A stretch of DNA of 64,000 bases from Chaetoderma sp. LZ-2023a (lineage: Eukaryota > Mollusca > Caudofoveata > Chaetodermatida > Chaetodermatidae), in contig CM067374.1 of the NCBI GenBank assembly GCA_034401795.1, forward strand, positions 139,404,508 to 139,468,507, given 5' to 3'. Shown piece after piece: positions 24,181 to 36,835 of the stretch. Under the pieces are notes generated by a model. The model searched no databases, was not told the DNA's origin, and worked only from the letters and a program-made list of their open reading frames with translations. The position numbers and the translations under genes are program-made. Numbering within the stretch: the stretch's first letter is position 1; each line of letters begins with the position of its first letter.

Positions 24181-25284
24181 GGGGCTTTGCAAGCCTTTTT
24201 AATGGAGTTCTTCCGTCAAGTGTGTCCGACTGCGTCAGCGTCGAATTTAAAAAAAAAAAAAGAAAGAAAAAAAGTCATTGAAAGCTGCGCTGAAATTGGC
24301 TCTGCTAATTCTGATGAATATTTTCGTCACCACTGCTCATTTTCACTTTATTTTTGTTTTGTTTGCTACATCCATCAGCGCATTTTGTTGATTTTGGGTG
24401 TTTTCTGTTTGTGTGTATTTCGTTGATGTTTGTCATATTCTGCGGCTGTAATTTTGCATTGGCAGGTCTCGTTTTGTTTTGTACATAAGTTTAGTTGAGA
24501 TCTTGTCCGCCGTATCTACGTTATTACCAAGAACATTTAACCTGGGCTGGCTCTGTCTTCTATTCAGACGTCTCGATTACCTGGCTAGCTAGCGCGCAGC
24601 GTACATGCATTTATATTCACTATAGCAGACAGGTTGTAGATATCGGATTGTCTTCTGGGGGTCATGAACCCGGGGACATCTTATATTTGCAGTCTAAGAC
24701 CTCAGTGAATTACTATATTTGAATACCAGGCAAGCTAAGGAACAGATAACACAATGAGCAGGAAAATAATAGCGCGATCTAGTGTGTGCATCAAGTCGAT
24801 GCAAAACTGACACGAAAATGTAGCTGAAACAATAAGTGAAATTGGAATAGAATAGACTAAGACTTAGGGCAGTAAGCTGATGGAGTCTGTCGGTGGTTGA
24901 AAGATGAAAGTTATTGCTGCAGCGGCAGCATAACCTTTTATAGTATTCAGCAGAAGTTATGACCAATAGTTTTCTAAATATTCAAGCAAGAGCGTCGGTA
25001 GGGTGCTACGGACGGAGTGTACGTAGCACAGACTGAATGACTCATAGAATGACGTAGTAACGTGGCGACGACCGCCTTACCATAGGACCGTGATAATGTG
25101 ACCGAGTTCTATATTTCTATAGAGGCGACCCACGACACCAGATACGACACCAGATGTTGGTGAATCAGATGGGCCACATGGTCACTACGTCATGGCACCC
25201 TTTTAAAATGCAGGCGCAAGCCTAATAAGCAAGGGGCCGGACGAGGACGTAGTAGCGTCTGGCGCCAAGAAGATTAGAAAACCA
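24181..25284. other. non-coding stretch, nothing recognised
   Basis: A poly-A tract (24249-24273) and scattered short frames are present, with no recognisable feature. Confidence 0.4.
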
Positions 25285-25950
25285 GACGAAAAGTTGACAG
25301 AAGACGTCCGTCAGGATAAGATATTGATCGGCCAAACGACGAAAAGTTGACAGAAGACGTCCGTCAGAATAAGAGATTGATCGGCCAAACCGCAGATGCT
25401 AGGAAGAAAAGTCGGGGTCGTGATTGGTCGAAATGATGTCATAATCCAATGGGAACCAAGAGCAACCTCCGGCGGTACGAAACCAAGATGGAGGGAGAAC
25501 ACAATAAAAATAGTACATAAGGGGGACTTTAACTTTAATCGGGATTCCGGTCCGCCTCGCACCTTGTGTAAAGTTCTTGCTGAATGTGTTTTCAGTAGGC
25601 AAGAGCTAGTTGAATAGCATACCAGCCGAGTCTGGGAATAATGTTAGTTGAGCTAGGACGTATAGATTAGAAAGTCAACCAAGTAGGACAATTTAGTTAA
25701 ACTATAAAGTCACTTGATTAATCGTATTTCGTGGTAGTAAAAACCACCATTTTAACATAACATATATACAAGTTAGAATTTAAAGAATAAAATTATCACC
25801 TTGTGATTATACAACAAGGCAAGAGTTCGCGTCTTCGATAGACTTACTCTGGCATCTACGGAAAACCACCGTAGCTTACCATCATCTTCTTCGAAATAGG
25901 ATAGTCAGATCAGGCCCGGATACAAAACAAAATATCGTTACATTCTATCA
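25154..25950 (+). mobile_element. possible solo LTR
   Basis: The stretch opens TGTTGGTGAATC and closes ATATCGTTACA. It contains a 53-bp duplication and an AATAAA signal near 25788. TG...CA ends and a poly-A signal are expected of an LTR, but I found no matching direct flanks, no primer site and no second copy, so this is weak. Confidence 0.25.
25285..25392 (+). repeat. 53-bp tandem duplication
   Basis: GACGAAAAGTTGACAGAAGA through TTGATCGGCCAAAC occurs twice in direct succession (25285 and 25338) with two substitutions. Confidence 0.92.
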
Positions 25951-26207
25951 TCAACGAGGCGAGCGTGTATCCATCACTTTCGTCGTCGGTGAGACCGGTT
26001 GTCGCAGCAACCACACATACAGGCCTTACCGAAGTCGTGAGCGATAATAGTTAGTTAGAATCAAGAAGATAAGACGTCAGAAATCTTCAAGGTGTATATT
26101 TCAATCTAGGTCAATGTGAACGCTCGCGGCAAGCATGTCAAGCCACTATAAGCAGCTACTAAGCCTTCGGCTTACCACCACTACTGGTTTAAATGTTGGC
26201 GCTATTG

Positions 26208-27511
26208 ATGTCTACCATGGTGCAAAAGACACTGGGCGCTGCACCAAATGTATTAAATAGGCTAATTAATATTAGCAGAAATGTATGGCATTTAACCGTC
26301 AGTTCACAAGGAATTAAAAAATGTTTTTGGAAGAGGGTCTGATTGTCAATGGACAAGTAATTAAAATCGCAGAGGTTGATTCAGACAAATTGATTGTGAA
26401 AGTGAAGGCGCCTCTCGAAATTCCGAATGAACGCATTACAGCAGAAATGGGAAAATATGGGCAAGTTGTGAAAATTGAAAGAGAGACATATGCCTTCGAC
26501 AGGACGCTTGAAAATGGTATAAGACGGGTGTGGGTGGAGAAGATAGATAAACCAATTCCAGGCAAATTGTCTATTGATGGGAGCTTTTTCCTCCCTGTGT
26601 GGCATAGAGGCCAGGTTAAAGAATGTCGTATCTGCTCTAGTACCGACCACCTAGCTAATACATGTCCTTATAGAAATAAGTGCTTAATGTGGGGATCATC
26701 TGATCATTTTAAATCTCGATGTGATAAGAGATCAACTATGAATGATGCTAGTAGGCTTAATGTGGAATAAGCCAGGGCTAGCTATATGACGCAAATGTCT
26801 GCCTCTCTCAATTCCAGTGAAGTGCCCACTAGTAACAATGCGCCGCACACCTATGCGCATGTTGTTAGTAGGGCTGCATGCCCCATTGATAGTTAGACTG
26901 TGGACTCCAATGTTAGTTAGACTGGGGGTTCCATTGTTACTAAGGTTGGGGATCCAGTATTGGCAAAACATGTTGATGAGATTGAGGTTCTTGAGACAGG
27001 CATATTTGCTACCCCTCCAGAAACGGTTAATGAAATAACCCGGGAAAATGATGATGCTGATGCTGTTGATGACACACAAAGTTTAGTACTGGGACAAACA
27101 AAATTTGCATCTCAGTCAATGGAAGTTGTAAAAAATTCTACACAGGTGGATGGACATGATAATGGTGCTGGTGGTTTTAAAAGAGCGATAGAAGACCTGA
27201 GCTCTGAGGCCGAGGATGGCGAAGAAGAGGATTTTGACGATGCCATCTCTGTTGCAGAGTCTGATACCTCGACCCAAACACAGGAATCCCAGCAGCCTGG
27301 TGAAATGGTGTTGTATCGCTCTGAGAAGGACGAGGTTTTGGTTCCATATATAACACGTGTAGGCGTTCGCTACAGGCACTTGCGCAGTGATTCTGATATT
27401 TCCCGGTATCAGCATCTGACCATTACTGATCTGACAAATTCAGAGTTTATTATGAAGATTGGCAAATGGGCCAAACGGGATAAGAATACTAAAAAGATAA
27501 AACCAAACTAG
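26208..27511 (+). pseudogene. LINE ORF1 (gag-like), copy B
   Basis: A probable start ATG at 26208 opens a frame reading MSTMVQKTLGAAPNVLN to GIKK. A one-base loss in an A run at 26316-26321 then moves to the frame beginning MFLEEGLIVNGQVIK. The RNA-binding-like part (MGKYGQVVKIERETYAFDR) is followed by the first knuckle CRICSSTDHLANTC, which is intact. In the second knuckle, CLMWGSSDHFKSRC, the second Cys has become Trp. A TAA at 26768 and TAG codons near 26893 and 26917 break an acidic middle. The C-terminal third (26960-27511) is open and ends at TAG. It matches copy A in layout. Confidence 0.82.
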
Positions 27512-27540
27512 GCATTATGGGTATTATTTATAGATTTTTA

Positions 27541-30316
27541 ATCATAATGATAATTTGCTCACTCAATTGATGTGGTTTGAATGATGGATTTAAGCAACGC
27601 ATGTTGCTAGAGAAATTATCTGATTTAAAAGCTGATATCGTCATGCTTCAGGAAACAAAGTTCCATAATCTTAAAGTAGTAGAAGACTTCAAACAACTCT
27701 CTAAGGGTGAAATATTCTATTCCAATGCCACTGATTTAAATACAGGAGTGGCGATCTTGTTTTTACCCAGGTGTTTGAGTTTATTAAATATCATTTCAAC
27801 GGAAGCTGATAGTAATGGCAGATGGGTCGTGGTGACTGTTGAAATGTCCGGTTCAACACTAAATTTGATGTCTATTTATGCCCGGCATCCCATTCTCAAA
27901 GAGGTGCATTTTATTCAGCTCTTCGCCCAGTAATTCATGATAGGTCAGAAAATTGTATTATTGGTGGAGATTTTAATTGTGTTTTAAATCCAGAGAAGGA
28001 TAGGCGTTTGCTATCAATAAACTCTGATACGTCTCATCGGCGTTTACAGGAAATATGTGACAGTGAGCACATTTTGGATAGCTATAGAGTATTAAACCCT
28101 GAATGTTGTGAATATACAAGGGTAACAGCAAATGGTCAGACAGCCTCTCGGTTAGACCGTATTTACGTACAGAGAGGGCTAAAAGGGTTAATTTCGGATA
28201 CGGGTATATATCCCGTATCTTTTTCTGATCATTGCCTAGTTTCCACTGTGCTAGATAATGCAGAGTGGGTTACACATGGTCCAGGTTTTTGGAAACAATA
28301 TTTCCTTGCTGAATGATTTTGAGTAGCTTCGATGTATTGAAAGTTTCTGGCGTTTTAAGCTCCGCAACACATCAGAATTTGAAAGCTTGATTTCTTGGTG
28401 GGAAGATGTTAAACTAGGGTTTGCTAATATATGAAGGCAATATTCTATTCAAAGAGCAAGGAAAGTGGCAAAGAGGAGAGAAGGTTGATTCGTCAACAAA
28501 CCCTATTGTTTCATAAAGTTTCAAGCAGCGATATTCATTTGACTGGAGGAGACCAGGTTAAAATTATCACAAATAGAACTGTACAGAGCAGAAGGTGCAA
28601 AAGTAAGATCAAGGGCCCAATTTTATTCTGAAGGTGAAAACCGACAACATATTTTTGTGGGCTAGAAAAGTCTAGAGTGTGTGGAAAAGATAATTAGGGG
28701 CCTTAATATAAATGGGCACATTGTTAATTCAAATACAGATCTACTAGAAACTGTACAGACATTTTATGAAAATTTATATAAGTCTGAAGAAATTGATGAA
28801 GAGTTGGCAGCTGAATTACTTGATAATATTAAGGAAACATTGCCTCCTCCGTCGGTTGATATTTGTGATGAATGTTTAACCTTAGAAGACCTGACTAAAT
28901 CGCTCAAAACAATGACGAATGGAAAATCGCCAGGGGGAGATGGCCTGCCTGTTGAGTTTTACGTTACATTCTGGCATCTTATTGGTCTAAAATTCTTTAA
29001 GATTGTTAAAGGCATTTTCCATCAGGGAAAACTTCCTTTTACAATGTCTCAACCACATGTGCGTCTGCTCTTTAAAAAGGGTGACCGGAGTGACATACGG
29101 AATTATAGGCCAATTTCTCTCCTTGGAGTTGATTACAAGATTATTTCTAGAGCTCTTTCACTAAAACTAGGTCAGGTGCTGGGTGACGTTATTAATCCTG
29201 TTCAGACATGTTCAATACCTGGTAGATCAATATTAACCAACACTGCGCTCATTAGAGATCTGATTCAGTTAGTTGAACAGGATATCATTCCAGGTGCCAT
29301 TGTGGCATTAGATAATGAAAAGGCTTTCGATCGTTTGGAGTGGAAGTTTCTGTTAATGTCATTAAATCATATCGGCTTTGGGGCCCAATTTTATTAAATG
29401 GATCCAAAAATTGTACATTGGCATTACTAGTAGATACATTGTGAACAATTTTATAAGTCAGCCAGTTGTCTTAAAACGAGGGGTTCGACAAGGTTGCTCA
29501 CTGTCAGCACTTTTATTTGTAATCTGTATGGAAACCTTGGGAGCGGCAATAAGAGAAGATGTAAATTATCATGGATTGTGCATTCGTAGTCATATGACAC
29601 CAGTGAAATTATCACAATATTCCGATGATACGACCATTTTTGTTGGCCAAAATAGTGATTTAATCGGTTACATCTTATTTTGGAGAATTTCCAAAAAGTG
29701 TCAGGGCTCAAAATTAATAAAGAAAAATCAGTTAGTTTGTTTTTGGGTTCATGGAAAGATCGAAATGATAAGCCATTAGGCATCAATTGGTCCACTGACA
29801 TAATACGGATTTTAGGCATTTATTTCAGTCGAACAAACCTTGATTCGATTAATTGGACAAACTTGTTTTCCAAAATAAGCAAGAAAATTACCCAGTGGAC
29901 ACATCGACGTCTGACTATTTTTGGCCGGGCGATTGTGATCAATAATTTGATTTTGTCACAACTTTGGTATGTTGCTGCAGTTGTTAATATGGCTAAACAT
30001 GTTGAAAAAGAAATCACCAAGATGATATTTGATTATTTGTGGAAAGGTAAAACGCACCTTGTCTCAAAACGTGTCTGTACTAATAATAAGCTTGATGGTG
30101 GTCTTGCCATCACAAACATAAGAATTAAATGCGTCTCGTTAAGGCTGAAATTATTAAATGATTTACTTCATTCAGATAGTCAGTGGGCAAATGTATCTAG
30201 ATGTCTTATAGAAAGGTATATTGAGACATTTTCAGCTAAATCCTTTTTCTGGTCTTCTAAACCTCCACCGAATTACACACGGATTCAATCAGTATTTTTG
30301 GATATTAAAGTGTAGA
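27541..30316 (+). pseudogene. LINE ORF2 (endonuclease + reverse transcriptase), copy B
   Basis: The start region has a TGA where copy A has NCRG. The endonuclease shows VMLQETKF, and after a frameshift near 27895, GGDFNCVLNPEKDR, SRLDRIYV and FSDHCLV. The linker at 28316-28680 is heavily broken. The reverse transcriptase begins at 28681 and includes SPGGDGLPVEFY, ALDNEKAFDRLEW (motif A), a one-base shift near 29385, RQGCSLSALLF (motif B) and QYSDDTTIF (motif C, YSDD). A further shift near 29670 leads to the frame closing at 30315. The zinc-binding C-terminus present in copy A is absent. Confidence 0.86.
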
Positions 30317-32160
30317 TCATGGCTGGCATTTTCTTTTGAAAACAGATAGAGTGATCCTAGATTAACATGTTATCATGCACTTTTATTCTTTTTAAAACGT
30401 GTATGCTAGAAGAACGTGATTATAAATGTTGAAAATTATGCCTTTTGCTGCTTCCTAATATCACTCGGCAAGTTCCGTAAAACCGGTGAAACGCACCACG
30501 TGACACGCGTCACAAGTGGATGGGAAGAGGGCATCCCCTCTAGTCGTTAACGTATTATTTAGTCCGACTGGCAAGGAGAAAAGTTGCATTTAGATATATT
30601 TATGCAATTAATTTTGTTAAAATGACACAAAGATGCGTAGTACGATATCGAAACACACGTGAATAATTTATCCTTTGATTAATTTCCATCAGATTAAACT
30701 TTGGCAATGTTTGCCAAGCGATAGTATTGAGATTTCGGGGGTCTCGGTGGTAGGCATACATGTGTTAAAAATACATGATTTTTCACATTCAACGCTAGAA
30801 AAATGCGTCATACTATTGATTCTCATATAAAAAAAGAATTGTGAATCGTATTCTAAAATCCCGCTGTACATATTAGAATATATTTTCTAATATTAAACGA
30901 TTTTTAGCGACAGCTCAATCGCCAATCCATCCCGCTAGCATTTAGCATTGCGCGAATCGAAGGTTCGTCGTATTGTCTTTCCAGCAACAAACGGGTAAAT
31001 CGAGTCCACTAAACGATTCCTTCACAGGAATGCCGGAATCGCGATAATGATTGGATAAAACCCGCATTCTTTCAGCTCATACATATTAATGAGCAATAAT
31101 AAACACGAAAGAAGGAAACCCCTTTATCTGAAATTAACTTTCTCGAGGTTCTGTAAAAATGAAATATGTCAAAATCATCAGCAGCAACACATGTATATCA
31201 AATTGCCATTAAAATATTTTGTAGTTATTAAATGTCAATTTGTCAATGTGTCCAAACTGTTTGAACACTGATAAATTGGCATTTAGTAATTAAATGGGAT
31301 AATTGCTTACCAGTAGTGAATGGGTCAATAACTGACTTTTCATAAACTTAAAACTTATGGATTTCTTTATAGATATCCCATTTCTCAAGTATGATTTGGC
31401 TTTTAAATTGTTGGAAATCATACACTATTTCCTTTTTAAAGATAAAGGCCTATGTAAAAAATTTAGCTGTTATGATAGTAATTTTGAATCTTGACAGCCA
31501 ACACATCTGGGAAATGGGCTAAAGCTGAGCCTATAGGTTTATATAAGTTTAAGCTCCTTGAGTGAACACTGATAGAATTGTAAACCTGGCATAAATCATG
31601 AATGTTACCTTGAAAATATCGACATGATAAATATATCAAACAAACACATAATTTAAAATCAAATTTAAGGGAGTGGCATGGTTCTCAACAATGGACTACT
31701 TAAACGACGAACCCAGTTCATGGCTCAGTGGTGGATTATCTTACCACAGCAGGAAACATTGACAATCTTCTTGACTCTTCTCTCATGCACCCAATAGTTG
31801 CCTACCTGTAGTGAACACTGATAATGCACAATCAGATCGAATGAAAGGTTCCATTGAACCAATAAAGAACCAACATGGCCACAAAACAGTAAATTATGAT
31901 TGGTCCATGACAGCCATGTTTTATCACTGATCAATTTCTTTTGAACAAACTTTAATCACCCTTAGTTATCGATGAAATATCAGGAGTTTCAGCCTGAACC
32001 GTAAGCACTTCCTGTGATGTCATTTTCAAGAACAAGATGTTCACCTGAAAATGGATCAGTTAAAATTCCAGGCACTCAATATGAGGTACTCCTGGCCGAA
32101 TTTGGTTAAAACTGGGAATTGATTAACCACCCAAAAAATTGCTTCTGTGGTAGATCTGAG
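30317..32160. other. non-coding stretch, nothing recognised
   Basis: This is AT-rich with no recognisable protein, RNA or transposon end in any frame. It follows the abrupt end of LINE copy B. Confidence 0.45.
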
Positions 32161-32164
32161 AAAT

Positions 32165-32296
32165 GTCCATTTTCAGACCAGGACTCCAGTAGAATACTAT
32201 TTTGTAAATTTACTACTGGAATGACTGGCTCGATAATCAAGCCAGTCATTCCAGTGATAAATTTTCAAAAATAATCTCAACCTGCAAATGGACATT
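32165..32296. repeat. HP2 foldback repeat
   Basis: The left arm starts GTCCATTTTCAGACCAGG and the right arm ends CCTGCAAATGGAC. The inner stem ACTGGAATGACTGGCT pairs perfectly with AGCCAGTCATTCCAGT around a loop of about 10 bases. Confidence 0.85.
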
Positions 32297-32329
32297 TTCT
32301 ATGAGAAAATTGATACTTATTTTGAAGAA

Positions 32330-32720
32330 TTTGAGGGGTAAATGGTTAAGGATGAGACATCTGACCAATCAAATTTCTGAATAGAACTTCTGGAGCGTAC
32401 CACCATAGGGTCCATCTAGTTAAACTTGGTTAAAATCAATCAAGCGGCTGAGGAGATGCATTTTGACAATTTCGGGGAACTTTTTCATAGAATCCAAGAT
32501 TTTCACCCCAAAACTGACTAATCGAAGTTCTGAACTCAGAAGCGTAGCACCATACGGTTCTTATGGCCACATTTTGTTGAAATCCACCAAGGAGATGCAT
32601 TTTGACAATTTCCAGTAAATCATTTACAAAATCTAAGATTTTCACCGATCAATTTATGGATCAATCAGAATTCTGAAGAGATGTTCTGGAGCCTAACACC
32701 CAGGGGTAGATTTTAAGGAT
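32330..32720. repeat. degenerate ~140-bp tandem repeat (three units)
   Basis: Units carrying AATCCAAGATTTTCACC, then a CCAATCA-like motif and a TTCTGGAGCCTA-like motif, recur about every 130-140 bp. They are related to the arrays at 10.5-11.3 kb and 37-38 kb. Confidence 0.6.
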
Positions 32721-33725
32721 TTGTTCTACTAACCTAGACAGGATAGTGCATCATCGATTTTACTATCCCGCAGCAACCTTCACTAACCCAATGTTTGTAA
32801 GCTCAAAGCTGATTACTTCTTTAATCCAGTCACTGACACAGAGAAGCCGTTGAATATTTTGAAATTAGTTTGTCTGGAAAGCCATTGCTGCCTTTGGTGG
32901 GTACTCAAAATAATGACATTAGAATAGTATTTTTTTGTATTTCCTCTTTTGAGAGCAACTAACCCAGACAGGTTAGTGCAGGTGCAGTTTTACTAGCCCA
33001 TATGAAATTCTACTATCCTCGGGTTAACAGGTTAGTCTTATAATCGAGCCCTGCTAACACGATAAGATTCTCCCAGACATATTTGCCTGAAATTGGTCAT
33101 AGAAGATGCAATTTTACAGACAGCTGAGTCACGACCACCACGGCATAAGTTCAATTTGTCAGCATTTATCTCATAATCGGCCATAACTGTCATGATTTTT
33201 TACCTGCATCGCCAGACACAAGGATTAATATGAGAATGGAGTGCTTCGACTTCTTTTGGGTAGAAATCACAATGCAACAGCTTTCAGCAACAATTTCTTC
33301 AAATTGGACACTGTGAATAACTCTGGTTCAACTGGCCGAATGTTTGTCTATGGGGTCCTGAATGTGTGCACCAATTTTGAGGTCAAAGCTAAATCTCAAA
33401 CAGTAAAAGCTTTCAGTTGGCAACATTGCTTCAAAAATAGACACTTTTGACGCCATAGCGGCCCAATTGAAAAATATACATGTATCAACGACATGAATAT
33501 TGTGCAAATTTGTCCAGGTTATTCATTACAACCGAATTACCATTGCATAAGCTGACCCAGGATATGCAATTTGACCGACGGACGAACACCATGGCATAGG
33601 CTCACTTGGGCCTTCAGGTCAGGCGAGTTAATAATGATCTGATATTCCGAATATTCTCAGTTTATAGCAATTTAGCCATGCACAAGAATCATAGTAATCT
33701 AAATAGTTGATGCAACAACAATCTT
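32721..33725. other. non-coding stretch
   Basis: A degraded HP1 half (near 32847) and repeated CTAACC.AGACAGG.TAGTGCA phrases (32734 and 32960) are visible. Nothing coding is recognised; the 69-codon frame at 33241 has no recognisable features. Confidence 0.4.
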
Positions 33726-34275
33726 CTATGATTTCACATAGAATGGCTGTACTAATACCCGAGTGTACTGTGAAGGCCCATGCTTTCATTGTGCTATGAT
33801 TTCACATAGAATGACTGTACTAATACCCGAGTGTACTGTGAAGGCCCATGCTTTCATTGTGCTATGATTTCACATAGAACGACTGTACTAATACCTGAGT
33901 GTACTGTGAAGGCCCATGCTTTCATTGTGCTATGATTTCACATAGAACGACTGTACTAATACCTGAGTGTACTGTGAAGGCCCATGCTTTCATTGTGCTA
34001 TGATTTCACATAGAATGACTGTACTAATACCTGAGTGTACTGTGAAGGCCCATGTTTTCATTGTGCTATGATTTCACATTGAATGACTGTACTAATACCT
34101 GAGTGTACTGTGAAGGCCCATGCTTTCATTGTGCTATGATTCCACATAGAACGACTGTACTAATACCTGAGTGTACTGTGAAGGCCCATGCTTTCATTGT
34201 GCTATGATTTCACATAGAATGACTGTACTAATACCTGAGTGTACTGTGAAGGCCCACGCTTTCATTGTGCTATGC
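33726..34275. repeat. 68-bp minisatellite, about eight units
   Basis: The unit contains CTATGATTTCACATAGAA, GACTGTACTAATACC and GAGTGTACTGTGAAGGCCCA and repeats at exactly 68 bp (starts at 33791, 33859, 33927 and 33995 measured directly). Each unit includes the small inverted repeat CTATG-ATTTCA-CATAG. Units differ at only a few shared positions (CCCGAG/CCTGAG, AATGACT/AACGACT), indicating recent amplification. Confidence 0.96.
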
Positions 34276-34353
34276 TTTTCTGACCCCTGTTTGCTTTAAC
34301 CCTTTCACGGATGAATTCCCCATATCTAATTTTCAAGGCAACCATAGAGGAAA

Positions 34354-34447
34354 ACTGTTGAATATTTTGAAATTGATCTGACTAGAAACTGTTGCTGCCT
34401 TAGGAAACAACAACTTCCAGTTAAACCAATTTCAAAATATTCAACAG
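34354..34447. repeat. HP1 foldback repeat
   Basis: The left arm ACTGTTGAATATTTTGAAAT pairs with the right arm TTTCAAAATATTCAACAG. The inner stem CTGTTGCTGCCTTAGG pairs imperfectly with CAACAACTTCC. Confidence 0.8.
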
Positions 34448-35089
34448 AATAAGTTTTATGTCGTGCGGAATTAATTTTTTCAGGGATTTGTTAATGAAAG
34501 GATTATGCTAACACTGCCTTCCAGTAAAATTATTTGCTGAATATCCAACAGCTTTCTTATATTGTATTAACCCCCTTGAAAAAGCTATAGACTGTCAGAC
34601 TGATACTGGAGTTTCATGGATAAAACCAAAAGAATTAAGAGAATCATGGACAACAAAACATCATGGATAAATCTTGCTCACACTTGATGCATGTGGGTAA
34701 GGTAAAGGAAAAGGGAGCTTCCAAATGGTGTTGATTGGTAACACCATAGAGTAATGTAACTACTATCACCAGTAAAGAAGATACAATGAATCAGAATAAC
34801 TTAAAGCAACTAAACTACCTTAATATGCCTCCCAATGCTCAGATGCGCGATAAATCTAATTCTGTTCCTTTTTACAAGCGGTCCTGTTATTACTGTACTT
34901 GTTATATAACAGTGATCTACTAATATATCTGCTAGTAAAAGCAATATAAAATACCCGAAACTATTCTGAAAACAATTTGACAGGCCACTGGTATATGCAG
35001 CAAAGAATTTCAGTGAAAATGGTTTCAAATTATTCGCTGGCATCATTTTGTGACCATAGAAACAATCAGTGAAAATTACACTAGCCAAC
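34448..35089. other. non-coding gap
   Basis: No feature was recognised between two HP1 copies. Confidence 0.4.
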
Positions 35090-35167
35090 TGGAAAACATT
35101 TTGACTGAGAATCCTTGCTGCTGCTAGCAACTACTTCCAGTCAGATTGTTTTAAAAATAATCAGCAG
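35090..35167. repeat. HP1 foldback repeat, diverged copy
   Basis: GGAAAACATTTTGACTGAGA opens and TCAGATTGTTTTAAAAATAA with CAGCAG closes; CTTGCTGCTGCTAGCAA forms a small central stem. Confidence 0.6.
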
Positions 35168-36400
35168 TATTGCACCAGTAAATAGGCTCTGTTATAGGTA
35201 TCAATGCACAAATGGAATACTATTTGCGTGGCACTTAAACCCCACTGATAGGCACTTACGTCCACTTACATCTTTGATTGTTTGCAATATGGGTAAAAAT
35301 TATTGCTCCGATTATTCAGATAAATACATGGTTAATGTCTATGTTTAGAAACATCGTTTTAAGTTATTCTGACTCATCTCTGGTAATTTACTGGAGTTAA
35401 TAGGTTTATTCCTCTATGATGGTAGCAATCAACAACATTTCGATGTTCATCTTTTCATTTTCTTTAAATTATAATATATTATGGTGGCTGTTCTGGAGGT
35501 AGCGTTGATTGACACACATCTTTGAAATTAATGATAATTTCAACAATTTCAAATGACTAATAACGAAATTTGACCATTTAAGCAATAATAAAAGTTTTTG
35601 TTGTGAAAGATTATTAAATCTGTTGTATCGCAACAGTATATATATGATAATATTCTCAGAACATAGAGTCATAGACAGTAGAATTCCGACTTGATTAAAG
35701 CACAATATGTACCGAATTTTGTCCCATATAAATCAAATCTGCAGACAGTGAGTGAAATGTAGCCGCATGTGTGAATACTGCATATTGTTCCCAGTAGGTT
35801 ATCAATAATAGGTGTGTGTGTAACTGAAGGAAGCCTCCACACTGAGTGTCTGACATGGCGATAGTTCTCATCCTGCCAGGGGATTACACCAGTTCTTACT
35901 AAAGCACACACTATAACATCACATATTCAACTGAGCAAAGTTATGCACATGACACGTCGTTATCTCAGAAAGTGGGTCTAGTCCTCTAGATAAATGGTTA
36001 AACTACCTAAAATCACAGATTTCCTCATGGGCGGTGTCACTCTCAGGGTAAGACTGACACTCTGCTACAGACGACATCAGTACATGAGTAACACGACTAT
36101 CACAGACTTGCAAAAGAAAGGACAGTTAAAGGGAGATGTTGAAATACATGTATGAAGCATGTTCCCCGAGTTTGTTGAATTGATATGAAGGATATTGAAG
36201 CACTTTCAGAAGTCTACTATTTAAGTGAACAAGAATTCAAACTGAGACATATTTTGAAATAATACTGCTTTTAAACTGTTATTGTCTTGAATAGCTTACA
36301 GCATTATTCTTTCTAAAATATACATCGGTGTATCTACTTTCATAAAGATCTGACCTTTTTAATTACAGCCTCTCGATATCAAGAGCTATTCAATAATGAT
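35168..36400. other. non-coding stretch, nothing recognised
   Basis: There are only short open frames without domains. Confidence 0.4.
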
Positions 36401-36494
36401 GTTGTGAATATTTTGAAGCTAATAATTTGACTGGAAGTTGTTGTTGCCATAGACAGCAAAAGTTCCCAGTCAAATTAGTTTCAAAATATTCAAC
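36401..36494. repeat. HP1 foldback repeat
   Basis: GTTGTGAATATTTTGAAGCT pairs with TTTCAAAATATTCAAC. The inner arm GACTGGAAGTTGTTGTTGCC pairs partly with CAGCAAAAGTTCCCAGTC. Confidence 0.8.
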
Positions 36495-36835
36495 ATAATC
36501 TCCCCTACATTATAACAAATCGGTAATAGCTGGTCTGTGAGAGATAAAGGATTAATATCCTAATTATTATGCTTTGACTGCACAGAATTTAATCATCTTG
36601 TCACCTTTAGTCGTTTTACTTTCAAAATATGGAGACACTAGTGCTTCAGTTATTGTACCTGTAGGCTTATCATGATTGTCTCATTACCCTTGCCTTGTAG
36701 AGGTAATAAGATATTGCATTCAGATCTGATAGTGTGTCTGGAGCTCAGTATCGCTCGCCTGGAGTACTTTTGCCAGCAATAGTTTTTAGTTTTAAAAGCA
36801 CACATTGTGGCCAGACATTTGTAAGAGTAACCTGT

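Larger units (their letters stand above)
26208..30316 (+). mobile_element. Tx1-like LINE, copy B
   Basis: This is the same family as copy A. It is more complete at the 5' end (the ORF1 N-terminus is present) but cut at the 3' end: ORF2 stops at about 30316, before the zinc-binding C-terminus. Loss of the 3' end is not explained by ordinary 5' truncation and implies a later deletion or rearrangement. Both ORFs carry multiple stops and shifts. Confidence 0.82.

Noticed and set aside
25154-25950. A solo LTR.
   Set aside because: Not rejected outright but kept at low confidence: TG...CA ends and AATAAA are present, but there is no target duplication, second copy or internal region.
33241-33450. 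A 69-codon frame in the non-coding region, and similar frames at 41502, 52305 and 35469.
   Set aside because: Lengths are within chance expectation for this base composition, and no domain, repeat family or splice context supports them.
33726-34275. Regularly spaced direct repeats resembling a CRISPR array.
   Set aside because: The repeated unit is the whole 68 bp with no variable spacers, there are no cas genes, and the context is a eukaryotic genome. It is a minisatellite.
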